From positions 2,624,333 to 2,688,332 of the forward strand of contig NZ_LR812090.1 in assembly GCF_903772925.1 (NCBI RefSeq): 64,000 nt of DNA. The letters are read 5' to 3'. The position numbers and the translations under genes were made by a program. This stretch comes from Alteromonas macleodii. GTDB taxonomy: Bacteria; Pseudomonadota; Gammaproteobacteria; Enterobacterales; Alteromonadaceae. The notes beneath the pieces are model-generated. The model was not told where the DNA came from. It made no database searches and saw only the letters and a list, made by a program, of their open reading frames with translations. Below are positions 52,937 to 63,056 of this stretch, piece after piece (position 1 is the first letter of the stretch; each line of letters opens with the position of its first letter).

Positions 52937-55888
52937 TTAAGCCACAATTTCAGGGTGAGCATTAATTACTGCGACAACACGTTGAAGCAGATTATTGTCC
53001 ACTTTATCTATTGAGTCGTAGGATAACCAGTCAGCAAGAATATCGGGAGCGGTCGCCGCCTCTCCTTTTTCCAACTTAGACGTCATCATTTGTAACTGTA
53101 CGCTAGAACGTATCGAAGCATCACCATCTGGGCTAGGCATTCCTGTTGCTACTTCTAATGCCACCGTCAACCACTGTCTATCGTGTTGACTCGCTGTACT
53201 GCCAGTAGACTGACCAAGTGAACTTGACCACCGCTTACCTAACGTTTCTGCTAACGATTGTTCATCAGCCCGTTCATCAATACCGGCTTCGCCAGCGCTC
53301 AACTGAAGTAATGAGACAAGCGCTTGAGCTCGGGCTAAGCGAGCCTGCGACTGTGCATTTTTTACCAGTGTCTCGCGTTTGTTTTCAATAGCGTCTATCT
53401 TTCGTTCAACTTTATTGCGCAGTGCTTTAGGCAGTTCATTTAGCTGAGCTTGTACAACATTGACGGATTGAGTAAAGCTTGCGTCATCACTGTTGATATC
53501 GATAGCCTCAGTTTGCGTCAGCAAAGAATCAACTAATTCATTAGATGCATTACTCTGCACTTTACGCTGCGCTTTTAAACGCTCAAAAACCGTATCGTTT
53601 GCAGCTTTAAACTCTGCCCACAACTTACTCTCTTCCCGTTTACCAGCGTGACCTATTTGCTTCCATTGCTTTTGTAACTGCTGAGCCTTGTCGGCAGCGT
53701 CTGTTATATCCTCTTCGGTTGAAAGCTGTTGAGCTTTGGCAACCAAACTACGCTTTTGTGTCTGGTTATCACTTTGCCACTGAGTCACCTTAGCTTGGAT
53801 AGGCGAAGAAACCGTCTTCCATTCTTGTTTCAACTCCTCATATACTTCACGCTCAACCTGACCTGCGCTGTGCCACTTTTTAGATGCTCTATCAAATACC
53901 TTCACCAACTCAGCTTCAGGCATAGTAATATCCATTGCCTTGACTGTATTAATGATGGATTCACGCTGTTCCCGCGCGGCAGCGCGTTGTTGGTCTAACT
54001 TAGCGTAATGTGCTCTACATGGCTCAAACGCTTTCTCAAGGGCAGCATCGAATTGCTGTTGCAATGCATCATCACTGCTTTCGTCGTTATTTGACGATGA
54101 CGGTGTTAGCGATAACCATTGCTTACGCAAGTATTTGATGGCGTTACTTCTTTGCTTAATGTTATCAGGAGCAACATCTGCCAGTGCTTGGGCCTCTGCC
54201 ACAAGAGCTGGCTTACGCGGCGCTGCAAGGTAATCCTGCCAGCCTTCCAATCGCGACACATCATCTGCAGTCTTCACAAAGCGCTTTTCCACACTCTTTT
54301 TTGCTGAGCTTGGCATTGCAGAGTAAGTGTCTTGAAGCTTGGCAAACTTTGAAATAGCAACGCGAAACTTACCTTGAGCAATTAAGTTATCAATCACACT
54401 AATGTGTTTACGAACGTGTTTAATGTGCTCGTTTTCTTTCGTTCTCTGCGCGCGCTCTTTGGCATTTACACTGTTTTTGGCAGTGTTAAAGCGCTTAGAC
54501 AAGGCTTTAGGAACAGCGTCGATTTCACCACTAAGCGCTTTATACGCTTGTTTTGTTTCGTCAAATTGAGCTTTAAGGCTTTGCAAGGTGTCTTGTTCGA
54601 CCGTCTCACTGCTTGCTACGCTTTCCTCACTAGCAGCAGGGGCCACCTCATCTTTGGCATCTGAATCGCGATTGACCTGCACATTATCGCTATCATTTTC
54701 AGAAACAATCTTGGCGGCGATATCTTCAAGCTGTTGTAGCTTAATTAGCAGCTTTTGTCCGTATTGCTGTTGCATGGAGAAGCGATCAAGCTGGTCGTTT
54801 AACGTATCAACCTCACGCTTAATTTCTGCAATACGCTTCTCGGCCGTAAGCTCACTGCCAAGGCGAGTAAGCTGTTCTAGAGTAGCCTCTACGCCGCGAA
54901 CGCTTTCGTTAACGGTAGCCACATCGGCGAGCGTCGCTTCACATAAACGATTGTTGTATAGCCAGGCAACTTGCTCTTTCGCATGAGTTAATTGCTGTTC
55001 GCATAAAGCTTTGGTATTGGCACGTTGCGAAGCTTGTTGCTTTTCCTCCCATGCAGGGCGAATACGGCTTACATATCGCTCTACTTGTTCGGTTATACGA
55101 GCGCGCTTTTCTTCATAATCAGCGCGTTCTTCCTCAACAAGCAAATCAATTTGTGCAAATAATCCAGTTAGCTCGCTTTCTAACTCGTTGCGTTTCTCTT
55201 CAATAGTTTCAACGTCTGACTTATCGAGTAATGCTTGGTATTTAGATAGCACCAGCGTTAGCTGCTTTTTAAGCTCAATTGGACGCTTTGCAGCCTCTTT
55301 AATAGCGTCAATTCGCGCATTAATTTGCTCTACAAGCGCATCACTTGACACTTTTTTGGCAAGCTTCTGTAGCTCTGAAACCTCTGATTGTGCGTTAATC
55401 AACTGAGTTTGCAGCTTAGCGCTTGCTCCCTCTAAAAAGATAAATTGAGTAAACGAGGGCTTACCCACTTTTTCAATTAGCGCGCTAGCTAGGGCATCAT
55501 CTTGTAGAAGACTAGGCTCTTTCTTCAACATTTGCGGCACTAACTGTACCACTAAGTCAGGGTTGGCTGTTTCTGTCAAAAACGAGAATATCTCTTGACG
55601 TGAAAGCCTAACATCTCCCTCGCCTAATAAAGCAGCATTCACCTTCTTTTCAGCGGCTTTCTTAACCCTAGATTGCTTTGCAATTTGCGACATTTTGAGC
55701 CACAACACAAAGCTGTTTAGCTTTTCAAGCGCTGCCAGACTGACATTTGCCTCTTCATCATTAAATGCCAGTTCGTGAAGTATTGTTTTTTCCTGTGCCT
55801 TGTCGGGAGAGAGACTCTCAATCGCCTGCATCCGTTTCTCAGGCTTTGGGCTTTGGTGTGAAGGCGCAAATATACGACTAAATATCAT
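52937..55888 (-). CDS. Large DUF349 protein
   Basis: 983 residues, almost wholly helical and charged, with several DUF349 units of the form ...W...G...REEE..LW..FK.A.D..F (e.g. WKQIGHAGKREESKLWAEFKAANDTVFERLKAQ and KKWHSAGQVEREVYEELKQEWKTV). Long coiled coils, no membrane segment. DUF349 has no assigned role. The gene overlaps the YeaC gene start by 11 bases; the YeaC-type gene is upstream. Confidence 0.9.
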   Translation of the reverse strand: MIFSRIFAPSHQSPKPEKRMQAIESLSPDKAQEKTILHELAFNDEEANVSLAALEKLNSFVLWLKMSQIAKQSRVKKAAEKKVNAALLGEGDVRLSRQEIFSFLTETANPDLVVQLVPQMLKKEPSLLQDDALASALIEKVGKPSFTQFIFLEGASAKLQTQLINAQSEVSELQKLAKKVSSDALVEQINARIDAIKEAAKRPIELKKQLTLVLSKYQALLDKSDVETIEEKRNELESELTGLFAQIDLLVEEERADYEEKRARITEQVERYVSRIRPAWEEKQQASQRANTKALCEQQLTHAKEQVAWLYNNRLCEATLADVATVNESVRGVEATLEQLTRLGSELTAEKRIAEIKREVDTLNDQLDRFSMQQQYGQKLLIKLQQLEDIAAKIVSENDSDNVQVNRDSDAKDEVAPAASEESVASSETVEQDTLQSLKAQFDETKQAYKALSGEIDAVPKALSKRFNTAKNSVNAKERAQRTKENEHIKHVRKHISVIDNLIAQGKFRVAISKFAKLQDTYSAMPSSAKKSVEKRFVKTADDVSRLEGWQDYLAAPRKPALVAEAQALADVAPDNIKQRSNAIKYLRKQWLSLTPSSSNNDESSDDALQQQFDAALEKAFEPCRAHYAKLDQQRAAAREQRESIINTVKAMDITMPEAELVKVFDRASKKWHSAGQVEREVYEELKQEWKTVSSPIQAKVTQWQSDNQTQKRSLVAKAQQLSTEEDITDAADKAQQLQKQWKQIGHAGKREESKLWAEFKAANDTVFERLKAQRKVQSNASNELVDSLLTQTEAIDINSDDASFTQSVNVVQAQLNELPKALRNKVERKIDAIENKRETLVKNAQSQARLARAQALVSLLQLSAGEAGIDERADEQSLAETLGKRWSSSLGQSTGSTASQHDRQWLTVALEVATGMPSPDGDASIRSSVQLQMMTSKLEKGEAATAPDILADWLSYDSIDKVDNNLLQRVVAVINAHPEIVA

Positions 55889-56171
55889 CCTGTTTAAACC
55901 GCGCTATTGTATTTTTATCTTCCTGCTCGTCGCGTAACGAGCGTTTAAAGTCGGCTTTGCTTTTATGTACAATTTCGCCGCTTTCACCTACGGTCATGTG
56001 TTCAGAGGACCTTTCTATTTTAGCTTGATAAAGCATCACGGCCTGCATGCTGCTTGCTTTTTGCTCGTCATTCAAAGGTGTACCATCTGGCCACTTACCG
56101 GTTTCAACTGCCTGACGCAGACGCTCGTAAATCTCCGGCGTCATACTGGCTACAAGTGCTTCTATATTCAT
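55878..56171 (-). CDS. yeaC: DUF1315 (YeaC) family protein
   Basis: 97 residues: IEALVASMTPEIYERLRQAVETGKWPDGTPLNDEQKASSMQAVMLYQAKIERSSEHMTVGESGEIVHKSKADFK, the YeaC pattern with WPDGTPL. Cytoplasmic, function unknown. Genes run zinc-ribbon, YeaC, DUF349 and the 72-residue protein on the minus strand without a gap, so they form one operon. Confidence 0.9.
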   Translation of the reverse strand: MNIEALVASMTPEIYERLRQAVETGKWPDGTPLNDEQKASSMQAVMLYQAKIERSSEHMTVGESGEIVHKSKADFKRSLRDEQEDKNTIARFKQDDI

Positions 56172-56498
56172 TTAGGAAAAACGCTTTATGTAAACAATTC
56201 GCGCGCGATTTACTAAGTACCATACAAAGCCAACCACAGCGCCCAAAATAGCTAAATTATGTTGCAAATCGCCCGGGCGTGTCCCGCCCCAATACATGAA
56301 GCCAAAACTCGCAACAAATATCAGCATAGCAATAAGCGACTGGTTTTGGATACTCGCTAATTTTTTAAATCTTTGTAAGCTTTGTTTGCGCTCTATATCT
56401 TCTGAGGTAGCGTCTCCGATTTTAAAATCGCAGTGAGGGCACGTCTTTGCTTTATCAGACGTTTTCTTATTACATGAAGGACAGTCAACTAATGCCAT
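56172..56498 (-). CDS. Zinc-ribbon membrane protein
   Basis: 108 residues. The N-terminus is a zinc ribbon (DCPSCNKKTSDKAKTCPHCDF, two CxxC pairs); then two helices IAMLIFVASFGFMYW and NLAILGAVVGFVWYLVN. It ends next to the YeaC start, same strand. A typical zinc-ribbon membrane protein; role unknown. First gene of the YeaC-DUF349 operon. Confidence 0.8.
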   Translation of the reverse strand: MALVDCPSCNKKTSDKAKTCPHCDFKIGDATSEDIERKQSLQRFKKLASIQNQSLIAMLIFVASFGFMYWGGTRPGDLQHNLAILGAVVGFVWYLVNRARIVYIKRFS

Positions 56499-56641
56499 AT
56501 GTTGCTCCTGTTTACTGGGTGCGAACTAGAAATGCTTAAGCGTGATTAAGTACGCCAACATTTTACGCGGACGGGTATCATACTGAAGTTCAACACAACA
56601 ATGAAGTCGATTCTGTTGAATACCCTCTTCGTTACAAAACA

Positions 56642-56702
56642 AAAATGCGCAGGGTGTTAACTTTTGTACAAAGTTCACCACTGCGCATTTTTACAGGCTA
56701 GC
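56642..56702 (-). terminator. Terminator of the alanine symporter gene
   Basis: AAAATGCGCAG (56642-56652) pairs with CTGCGCATTTT (56691-56701), with inner pairing GGTGTTAACTT / AAGTTCACC. T runs on both sides; reading on the minus strand it follows the symporter stop. Confidence 0.85.
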
Positions 56703-56759
56703 TTTCCGTACTCTCTTTCTTCTAAATACCCGAAAAAAGTACTAAAAGTAGCTTAAATA

Positions 56760-58418
56760 CTATTTTTTGTGTCGAGACCAGTAGTCATTGACCGTTTCTT
56801 TCATTTCTTTACATAGCAGCATGATGCCAAACAGATTGGGAAGCGTCATTACTACAATAGCCACGGCAGAAAGCGCCCAAACAAGGGTGGTATCAGAAAA
56901 TGCCGCCCAAACAAAGCCCGCTACGTAAATAACGCGATACGGCATTACAGAGCGTGGTCCAAACAAGTAGGTCATAGCGCGATCGCCATAATAAGACCAA
57001 GCAATAGCGGTTGAAAAAGCAAATAACATTAATCCAATTGAGACAATATACTGCCCTGCATCGCCAAAGAAACCACGAGTAAAGGCTATAGTGGTGAGCG
57101 CTGCCGAGTGAACCAGTGACTTACCGCTTACTTCAAGGTTCTCTTTAACCGGCTTTCCGTCGACAATCTTAAGCGTGCCAGTAAACAAGTCTTCACTGCC
57201 TACTGCATACTTCACGTCTTCTGCGACAGATCTAGCGTTAAGTAGCGTAAAACCATCGCTTACAGCCGTGCCGTTTACAACGGTAATTGACCCTGTGTAC
57301 GGCTCTACATTGTTACCTTCAATTTCATTCAGGTAACCATATAGTTTGTTTACGTCATCCTGATTCGTGTCGTCGTATTGACCTGCAACAAAGTACATAT
57401 CTGAACGATCGAAAACGTTTTCATGTTTTTCTTTCCACACGCCTGACGACAGAATAACTAAACCAGTAACAGTACAAATTAGAATGGTGTCGATAAAAGG
57501 TTCAAGTAGTGAAACCATACCTTCTGACGCTGGCTCTTTTGTTTTTGCTGCTGCGTGAGCGATTGGTGCAGAGCCCTGACCCGCTTCGTTCGAAAACAGG
57601 CCGCGGTTAACGCCACGGTTAAACGCATAAGCTAGAGAAGCCCCTAAAAAGCCACCTGCAGCTGCTGAACCAGTGAACGCATCACCAATAACTGCGGCAA
57701 AGGAAGGCCCAATGTTCTCTAGGTTTGCGAAAATCACGGCAAGTGCGCCAATAAGGTAGATTACGGCCATAACCGGAACAACCCGCGCTGTAAACGCAGC
57801 AATACGCTGTATACCGCCAAGAATTACTAGCGCCAGAAGAATACCCAATACACTCCCAACCAACCAAGGCTCGAAGCCAAAAGTAGCTTCAATACTTTGC
57901 GCGATACCATTACTTTGTGGAAGGTTACCCGTACCAAATGAACTTACTACTGTGGCAACAGCAAACGCTACGGCAAGCCACTTCATGTTTAGGCGACGGT
58001 CCATGTAATACATAGGGCCGCCGGCCATGGTGCCGTCTTCAGTTTTCACACGATATTTATGTGACAGGGTAACCTCAACAAACTTAGTCGTCATACCTAA
58101 GAAAGCCGTCACCCACATCCAAAACAGTGCTGCAGGACCACCAAGGAAAATAGCGAAAGCAACACCTGAGATGTTACCTGTGCCTACGGTACCAGACAGT
58201 GCAGTAGTTAGTGCACGAAAGTGCGTGGTGTCACCTGGATCGCTTTCTTTATCAAACTTACCGGTAACAACCTGCCAGGCGTGTTTGAAGAAACGAATTT
58301 GTGGAAACTTAAGATAAACCGTAAAGAAAAGACCTACGCCTAATAGAACATAAGGAAACCAGAACGCGCCCCCTAAGAATCCATCGAGCATAGTTAGAAA
58401 ACCATATAACCCTTCCAA
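56760..58418 (-). CDS. Sodium/alanine (AGCS) symporter
   Basis: 552 residues, about ten helices. Motifs: [80 protein letters not shown]. These are diagnostic of the alanine/glycine:cation symporter family (DagA/AgcS). Substrate most likely alanine or glycine with Na+. There is an unusual loop (about residues 320-430) between helices 7 and 8 that is longer than the common 450-residue members. TTG start with AAGGGG upstream. Confidence 0.92.
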   Translation of the reverse strand: MEGLYGFLTMLDGFLGGAFWFPYVLLGVGLFFTVYLKFPQIRFFKHAWQVVTGKFDKESDPGDTTHFRALTTALSGTVGTGNISGVAFAIFLGGPAALFWMWVTAFLGMTTKFVEVTLSHKYRVKTEDGTMAGGPMYYMDRRLNMKWLAVAFAVATVVSSFGTGNLPQSNGIAQSIEATFGFEPWLVGSVLGILLALVILGGIQRIAAFTARVVPVMAVIYLIGALAVIFANLENIGPSFAAVIGDAFTGSAAAGGFLGASLAYAFNRGVNRGLFSNEAGQGSAPIAHAAAKTKEPASEGMVSLLEPFIDTILICTVTGLVILSSGVWKEKHENVFDRSDMYFVAGQYDDTNQDDVNKLYGYLNEIEGNNVEPYTGSITVVNGTAVSDGFTLLNARSVAEDVKYAVGSEDLFTGTLKIVDGKPVKENLEVSGKSLVHSAALTTIAFTRGFFGDAGQYIVSIGLMLFAFSTAIAWSYYGDRAMTYLFGPRSVMPYRVIYVAGFVWAAFSDTTLVWALSAVAIVVMTLPNLFGIMLLCKEMKETVNDYWSRHKK

Positions 58419-58468
58419 CGTTATTCCCCTTTTTTATTATGTTTAATTGTTGTTTTATTTTAATAATT

Positions 58469-58497
58469 AAAAGGCCTCTTTTTGTCGAGGCCTTTTT
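58469..58497. terminator. Terminator between M14 peptidase and symporter genes
   Basis: AAAAGGCCTC (58469-58478) and GAGGCCTTTT (58487-58496), with A and T tracts. It lies just after the M14 stop on the minus strand and before the symporter start. Confidence 0.88.
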
Positions 58498-58526
58498 GCA
58501 GAAGCTTTCGCTTCCTAATTCTTATT

Positions 58527-59666
58527 TTATTGCTCTGATGCTTTTAGCTTTTTAACAACCGCATTCACACCAATAAGTAAATCTTCACCTAATTGGCGGC
58601 TGCGCTGTACCGACCAACCGTAGATGTCGTCTGGTACATCTGCGTTGTCTTTAAATGGCATTTCTACCGTGTACGCCATGCACTTGAACTTCTCGCCCAC
58701 CGCGTTTGAAGCCACGGTTAAATTAGCCTTACCCGGCTCATCTTTATCGTAGCCAAACTCGTCTTGAAATTCAGGCGTTGCATTTAACAACGCATCTTTA
58801 AACGTATTTTCAAGCATTTTGATGGTGTCATTATAGCTAGGGTTACCCTCACTTCCTGCGACAAAGTTGTACGGCAATGCCTCATCACCGTGCAAATCAA
58901 GATACATGTCTACACCAATTTCGCTCATTGCATTCAGTACGTAAAGTACTTCTGGGCTTTTTTCTTGCGAAGGCGTTGCCCACTCACGGTTTAGATTGGT
59001 TCCTACAGCGTTGGTACGCAGGTGGCCACGTGCGCTGCCGTCTGGGTTCATGTTTGGCACAATGTAGAAAACAGCATTATCAAGCAACTGTCGCGCCAAA
59101 CCATCTTGCTCGTCGAGCAGACGGTAAATAATACCTTCGGCACACCACTCGGCCATGGTTTCGCCAGGGTGTTGACGTGCCGTGATCCAGACTTTTTTCT
59201 TTTCTGGTGTTTCTTCACCGATAACCAGCATAGACATATCACGGCCATCAAGGGTAAGGCCTAGGAATTTGTGCTCGCACAGTAGTGACATCTGCGCGTC
59301 GTGTACAAGGTCAAGGTGACGTTCGTAGCTAAAAGGAATGAAATACGCGAAGTACACACTTGGCTGTTCTAGCGTTAGTGAGAACGTAAGATTGTCACCG
59401 TCAAATTCGCTAGGAATTCTAAACCAAGTTTGACGGTCGTAAGACGCTAGAACGTTATATCCCTTCCAACCTTCTGGATACGCTGACTTAGCCAGATTAC
59501 CAATCGTCATTGTGTGCGTAACAAAAGTTTCGCCCACTAAACGAAAATGGAACCACTGAGCAAATTCAGATTGGTTGTCATTAGGGATGGTTAGACGGAT
59601 ATCGTCTGGTGATTGTGCGCTAACAACTTCAATGTTACCGCTGTCGAATTGACTGGAAATATGCAT
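58527..59666 (-). CDS. M14 family metallocarboxypeptidase (cytosolic, CCP-like)
   Basis: 379 residues, no signal peptide. N-terminal beta-sandwich domain (about 1-120), then peptidase: HPGET (zinc ligands His166 and Glu169), NPDGSARGHLRTNAVGTNLNREW, LDLHGDE (His259, third ligand) and TVEMPFKDN with the catalytic Glu near 340. This arrangement is that of the CCP/AGBL branch, including bacterial relatives. It removes C-terminal residues from peptides; substrates unknown. Confidence 0.9.
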   Translation of the reverse strand: MHISSQFDSGNIEVVSAQSPDDIRLTIPNDNQSEFAQWFHFRLVGETFVTHTMTIGNLAKSAYPEGWKGYNVLASYDRQTWFRIPSEFDGDNLTFSLTLEQPSVYFAYFIPFSYERHLDLVHDAQMSLLCEHKFLGLTLDGRDMSMLVIGEETPEKKKVWITARQHPGETMAEWCAEGIIYRLLDEQDGLARQLLDNAVFYIVPNMNPDGSARGHLRTNAVGTNLNREWATPSQEKSPEVLYVLNAMSEIGVDMYLDLHGDEALPYNFVAGSEGNPSYNDTIKMLENTFKDALLNATPEFQDEFGYDKDEPGKANLTVASNAVGEKFKCMAYTVEMPFKDNADVPDDIYGWSVQRSRQLGEDLLIGVNAVVKKLKASEQ

Positions 59667-59779
59667 AGACTGTCGTTTTCCTCATTATTTGAGCGCTAAT
59701 TTAGCATAGACGTAAACACAAATTCCACGCACACAGCGGGTTTTGTACTATCAAGAGTATACAAAATGTTTACACCATC

Positions 59780-59809
59780 AAAAAACCGACCACTTGGGTC
59801 GGTTTTTTA
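59780..59809 (-). terminator. Terminator of the GAPDH gene
   Basis: CCGACC (59786-59791), loop ACTTG, GGTCGG (59797-59802), extended by A/T pairs on both sides. Reading on the minus strand it follows the GAPDH stop codon by 30 bases. Confidence 0.9.
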
Positions 59810-59834
59810 TACAGTTAATTAAATTGCGTGTCGC

Positions 59835-61280
59835 TTAAAGTGGCAATGTAGGGAAGCTTAGCCCCGCCATATCGCGAACCACGCGCAATACCTGGCAGCT
59901 ATAGCCAAACTCATTGTCATACCATACGTAAAGTGTCAAACGGCTGTCTGCTGCGATGGTCGCCTGAGAGTCAACCACAGATGCAGCACGTGAGCCTACC
60001 AAGTCTGTAGACACGATCTCTTTACTTGCCGTGTAGTCAATTTGATGCTGAAGCTTTGAAAACAGTGCGGTATCGCGCAAGAACTCATTGACGGCAATGC
60101 GATCCACCGGCGTCTTAAGATTTAGGTTCAAAATCGCTAGCGATACGTTTGGTGTAGGTACACGAATAGCATTACCGGTAAGCTTACCTGCCAACTTCGG
60201 GTAGGCTTTTGCGACGGCTTTTGCTGCGCCTGTTTCGGTAATAACCATATTAAGTGGCGCGCTACGCCCGCGACGGTCGCCCTTGTGGTAGTTATCGATA
60301 AGGTTTTGATCGTTAGTGTAAGAGTGAACCGTTTCAACGTGACCGTTTTCAATACCGTACTCTTCGTCAAGCGCTTTAAGTACCGGCGTTATTGCGTTAG
60401 TCGTACAGCTTGCAGCAGATACAATTGTGTCTTCTGGTGTGACTTCTTCGTCGTTTACACCGTGTACAATGTTCTTAATATCACCTTTACCCGGGGCAGT
60501 AAGAATAGCTTTCGCTGCACCCTTAGCTTTAAGGTGTAGGCCAAGGCCATCGCGGTCACGCCAAATACCTGTGTTATCAACGATGATAGCGTTATCGATA
60601 CCATATTGAGTGTAATCCACTTCATCTGGGCTGTTGGCATAAATGACTTGAATGTATGAACCGTTTGCTTTTAGCGCGTTACGTTCGTGATCAACTGTGA
60701 TGCTGCCGTTGAATGGCCCATGCACTGAATCGCGGCGCAGTAAGCTTGCGCGTTTTTCTAAGTCGCCATCGCGCCCGCCACGAACCACAATAGCACGTAA
60801 GCGAAGCTTGTTGTTTTTACCCTGACGCTCAATTAGCAAGCGAGCAAGTAAACGACCTATACGGCCAAAACCATATAGTACAACGTCCTGAGGTTTCTGA
60901 TCGTCCTCTTTGTCGGCAACGTCGTTTAGTTTTTCGTTAAGGTAGGCCGTAAGGTCGTTGTTGTCGACCGCAGAACCGTAGTGAAAATCAAAAGCTAATT
61001 TACCAATATCAATTTGTGCCGGAGCAAGCTTCATGTTACTCAGGGCTTCTAAAATTGGGTAGCTTTCGCGTAGGCGTAGTTTAATACCTTCGTGCAGACG
61101 CACTTTGCGGTGCGCTTTAATAACATCAATAGCACTGGCGTTCAGTAGCGAGCGTCCATAAACTGAAATTTCAACTGCCTTATTACGGTATAACTTACCA
61201 ATAAGGGGCAACATCATTTCTGCGTATTCCTGACGCTCTTGCCAGCTGCTTTGTAATTCCTGCTCAAACTGTTGATTCAT
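59835..61280 (-). CDS. gap: Glyceraldehyde-3-phosphate dehydrogenase, N-terminally extended
   Basis: 481 residues versus about 330 for usual GAPDH. Residues 1-130 are an extra helical domain (QELQSSWQERQEYAEMMLPLIGKLYRNKAVEIS); the canonical part has the NAD motif VVLYGFGRIGRLLARLL (137-143 GFGRIGR), and catalytic SCTTN (Cys292) plus THGDRRGRSAPLNM-like YHKGDRRGRSAPLN and WYDNEFGYSCQV. This long form is known in Shewanella, Vibrio and Alteromonas. Likely glycolytic or gluconeogenic; the extension's function is unclear. Monocistronic. Confidence 0.93.
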   Translation of the reverse strand: MNQQFEQELQSSWQERQEYAEMMLPLIGKLYRNKAVEISVYGRSLLNASAIDVIKAHRKVRLHEGIKLRLRESYPILEALSNMKLAPAQIDIGKLAFDFHYGSAVDNNDLTAYLNEKLNDVADKEDDQKPQDVVLYGFGRIGRLLARLLIERQGKNNKLRLRAIVVRGGRDGDLEKRASLLRRDSVHGPFNGSITVDHERNALKANGSYIQVIYANSPDEVDYTQYGIDNAIIVDNTGIWRDRDGLGLHLKAKGAAKAILTAPGKGDIKNIVHGVNDEEVTPEDTIVSAASCTTNAITPVLKALDEEYGIENGHVETVHSYTNDQNLIDNYHKGDRRGRSAPLNMVITETGAAKAVAKAYPKLAGKLTGNAIRVPTPNVSLAILNLNLKTPVDRIAVNEFLRDTALFSKLQHQIDYTASKEIVSTDLVGSRAASVVDSQATIAADSRLTLYVWYDNEFGYSCQVLRVVRDMAGLSFPTLPL

Positions 61281-61497
61281 GCTTCTGCCTTCATCGATAT
61301 TAAATTAACGGTGTTGTCATTGTTGTATGCGCGGCCAATTTATTGATTGGCACTAACGCTCTCAACTATTCCTAATTACGCGTCAGCTTTTTATTATTTT
61401 TAGGGTACACTAGGTGAGTTTTCGCCTGACGGTGACGAGCAGTATCTTAAATAAACAAGCAAGGAAGACCAAATTGTTGATAAGTTTCAAAACCTCT

Positions 61498-62358
61498 ATG
61501 AAAACTCGTACAACAACGAATTTATTTAGTAAGTTTCCAACAAAAGGTTATGTAACGACTATGTGGCTGGCAGCAGCGGCAACACTCACCGGTTGTGGCG
61601 ATCTTTTTGAACCTACTATCAGTGAAATTTGTGAATCTCATAGTGAGATTTGCACAGATTTGAGTTTAGATGCGCGCTGTCGCGCTGAGCGTGCCGAGAT
61701 CATTCGCCTTCGTTATTACAATCAAGATTCAAAAGACGAGGCTTATAAGTACCCTCTCCTTTTAAACTTTGAGGAATACCTAGTATGCGTCGAAGAAGCA
61801 CAACATATCGAACACGTTAAACGAAAAGGTAAAGAGGCTACGAGACTTAAGGGCGTTATTACTGCACAGCGTGAAATTAAACGCCTAAGCCGGGAAACGA
61901 AAGACTCCCTTGACCCTTATCTTTCTTACTACCATTGGACTCGCTATAACGACAAAGATGCTTTTCATCGCTTCGAGCGCTATGCAGCGAGCAACCTTGT
62001 CAGCGACCCTAAATTGTTAGTCGAACTCGCTTCTGTACAAATAAAAACTGACCAAGAACGCACCATCAGCACACTATATCGCGCGCTGAGTTTATACACG
62101 GATAGTGACGATATTGATGTCAGTATCTTTTACTCACTGGCTTCAATGGGAATGGATGAAGATAACTTTCGCCTTGCCTATGTTTGGTATGGCGTTGCTG
62201 AACATTATGATGACCGACTTGACGAGACACAGCGCATTCAGCTTGGCCAGAGATACGCGCTGCCTGTTGAGATATTAGATAATATCATCGATGAAATAGT
62301 CAGTAGCTTAAACAGCGCTACGTTTGATGCAACCTCGTTAAAACTCAACAAACTTTAG
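61498..62358 (+). CDS. DUF2989 lipoprotein
   Basis: 286 residues from ATG 61498, which gives a signal region ending in the lipobox TLTGC; GTG 61414 and ATG 61561 are alternatives. DUF2989 body with EICESHSEICTDLSLDARCRAERAEIIRLRYYNQDSKDEAYKYPLLLNFEEYLVCVEEAQHIEHVKRKGKE, several Cys, helical TPR-like repeats in the second half (LYRALSLYTDSDDIDVSIFYSLASMGMDEDNFRLAYVWYGVAEHY). Outer-membrane lipoprotein, role unknown. No good ribosome site for any start. Confidence 0.8.
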   Translation: MKTRTTTNLFSKFPTKGYVTTMWLAAAATLTGCGDLFEPTISEICESHSEICTDLSLDARCRAERAEIIRLRYYNQDSKDEAYKYPLLLNFEEYLVCVEEAQHIEHVKRKGKEATRLKGVITAQREIKRLSRETKDSLDPYLSYYHWTRYNDKDAFHRFERYAASNLVSDPKLLVELASVQIKTDQERTISTLYRALSLYTDSDDIDVSIFYSLASMGMDEDNFRLAYVWYGVAEHYDDRLDETQRIQLGQRYALPVEILDNIIDEIVSSLNSATFDATSLKLNKL

Positions 62359-62400
62359 AATTTTGAAATTCAATTACACAATTTCATTAGTAAATAATTA

Positions 62401-62431
62401 AAAAAACCGCCGTTTATGGGCGGTTTTTTTT
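62401..62431 (+). terminator. Terminator after the DUF2989 gene
   Basis: AACCGCC (62405-62411), loop GTTTATG, GGCGGTT (62419-62425), with six leading A and eight T afterwards. Confidence 0.92.
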
Positions 62432-62529
62432 AACTAGGTCTAAAGGCACTTGCCACAAGGTTAAATTTTAATCAGATGTTTACCTTAATTAGCGCTTATA
62501 TAGATAGAAGCGCGATTCAATTAAAGTAT

Positions 62530-62958
62530 TTAGCCTTTGATTTTTATATCGTCTTCACCTTTAAACGTCATAGATAGCGAGTTAACGCAATAACGTTGGC
62601 CGGTTGGCGCTGGTCCATCTGGAAATACGTGGCCTAAATGTGAACCACACTGTTTACAAAAAATCTCGACCCGGCGCATACCGTGCGTTAAATCTTCTCT
62701 ATAATCTACGTTGCCGTCATCAAGCTGTTTATAAAACGAAGGCCAGCCACAGCCGGCATCAAACTTAGTATCTGAAGGAAAAAGTGGTGCTTCACAGCAC
62801 TTACAGACGTATAGGCCATCTCGTTGTTCATCTAGCAGCACACCGGTAAAAGGTCGCTCTGTGCCGGCTTCGCGACATACATAATACTCTTCTTCGCTAA
62901 GCTCAGTTTTCCAGTCCTTTTCAGTCTGTGATGCGTTTGGGTTCTTACCTGTCGACAT
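62530..62958 (-). CDS. msrB: Peptide methionine-(R)-S-oxide reductase MsrB
   Basis: Repairs methionine-R-sulfoxide in proteins. 142 residues. Zinc ligands Cys52/Cys55 (VCKCC) and Cys101/Cys104 (FCKQCGSHLGHVF); catalytic Cys124 in QRYCVNSLS; the GCGWPSF segment holds a Cys70 that may act in recycling. Cytoplasmic, uses thioredoxin. Monocistronic, with the gnd terminator just upstream. Confidence 0.95.
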   Translation of the reverse strand: MSTGKNPNASQTEKDWKTELSEEEYYVCREAGTERPFTGVLLDEQRDGLYVCKCCEAPLFPSDTKFDAGCGWPSFYKQLDDGNVDYREDLTHGMRRVEIFCKQCGSHLGHVFPDGPAPTGQRYCVNSLSMTFKGEDDIKIKG

Positions 62959-62976
62959 AAATTACCTCTTAAACAA

Positions 62977-63008
62977 AAAAGGTGTATTTGAATACAAATA
63001 CACCTTTT
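62977..63008 (-). terminator. 14-bp perfect hairpin terminating gnd
   Basis: AAAAGGTGTATTTG (62977-62990), loop AATA, CAAATACACCTTTT (62995-63008). On the minus strand it follows the gnd stop and is trailed by six T. Confidence 0.92.
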
Positions 63009-63056
63009 CATAGTTTACGCTCAAAAATGAACGTTTGCCTCAGTATTTAGCTCATG

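Noticed and set aside
53000-55888. Interpreting the DUF349 protein as an SMC-like chromosome organiser
   Set aside because: Long coiled coils are present, but there is no Walker A motif or ATPase head; the DUF349 repeats explain the sequence.
59022-59264. Several other 60-100 codon frames opposite the M14, GAPDH and RecBCD genes
   Set aside because: These are out-of-frame shadows of strongly supported genes without family matches or ribosome sites.
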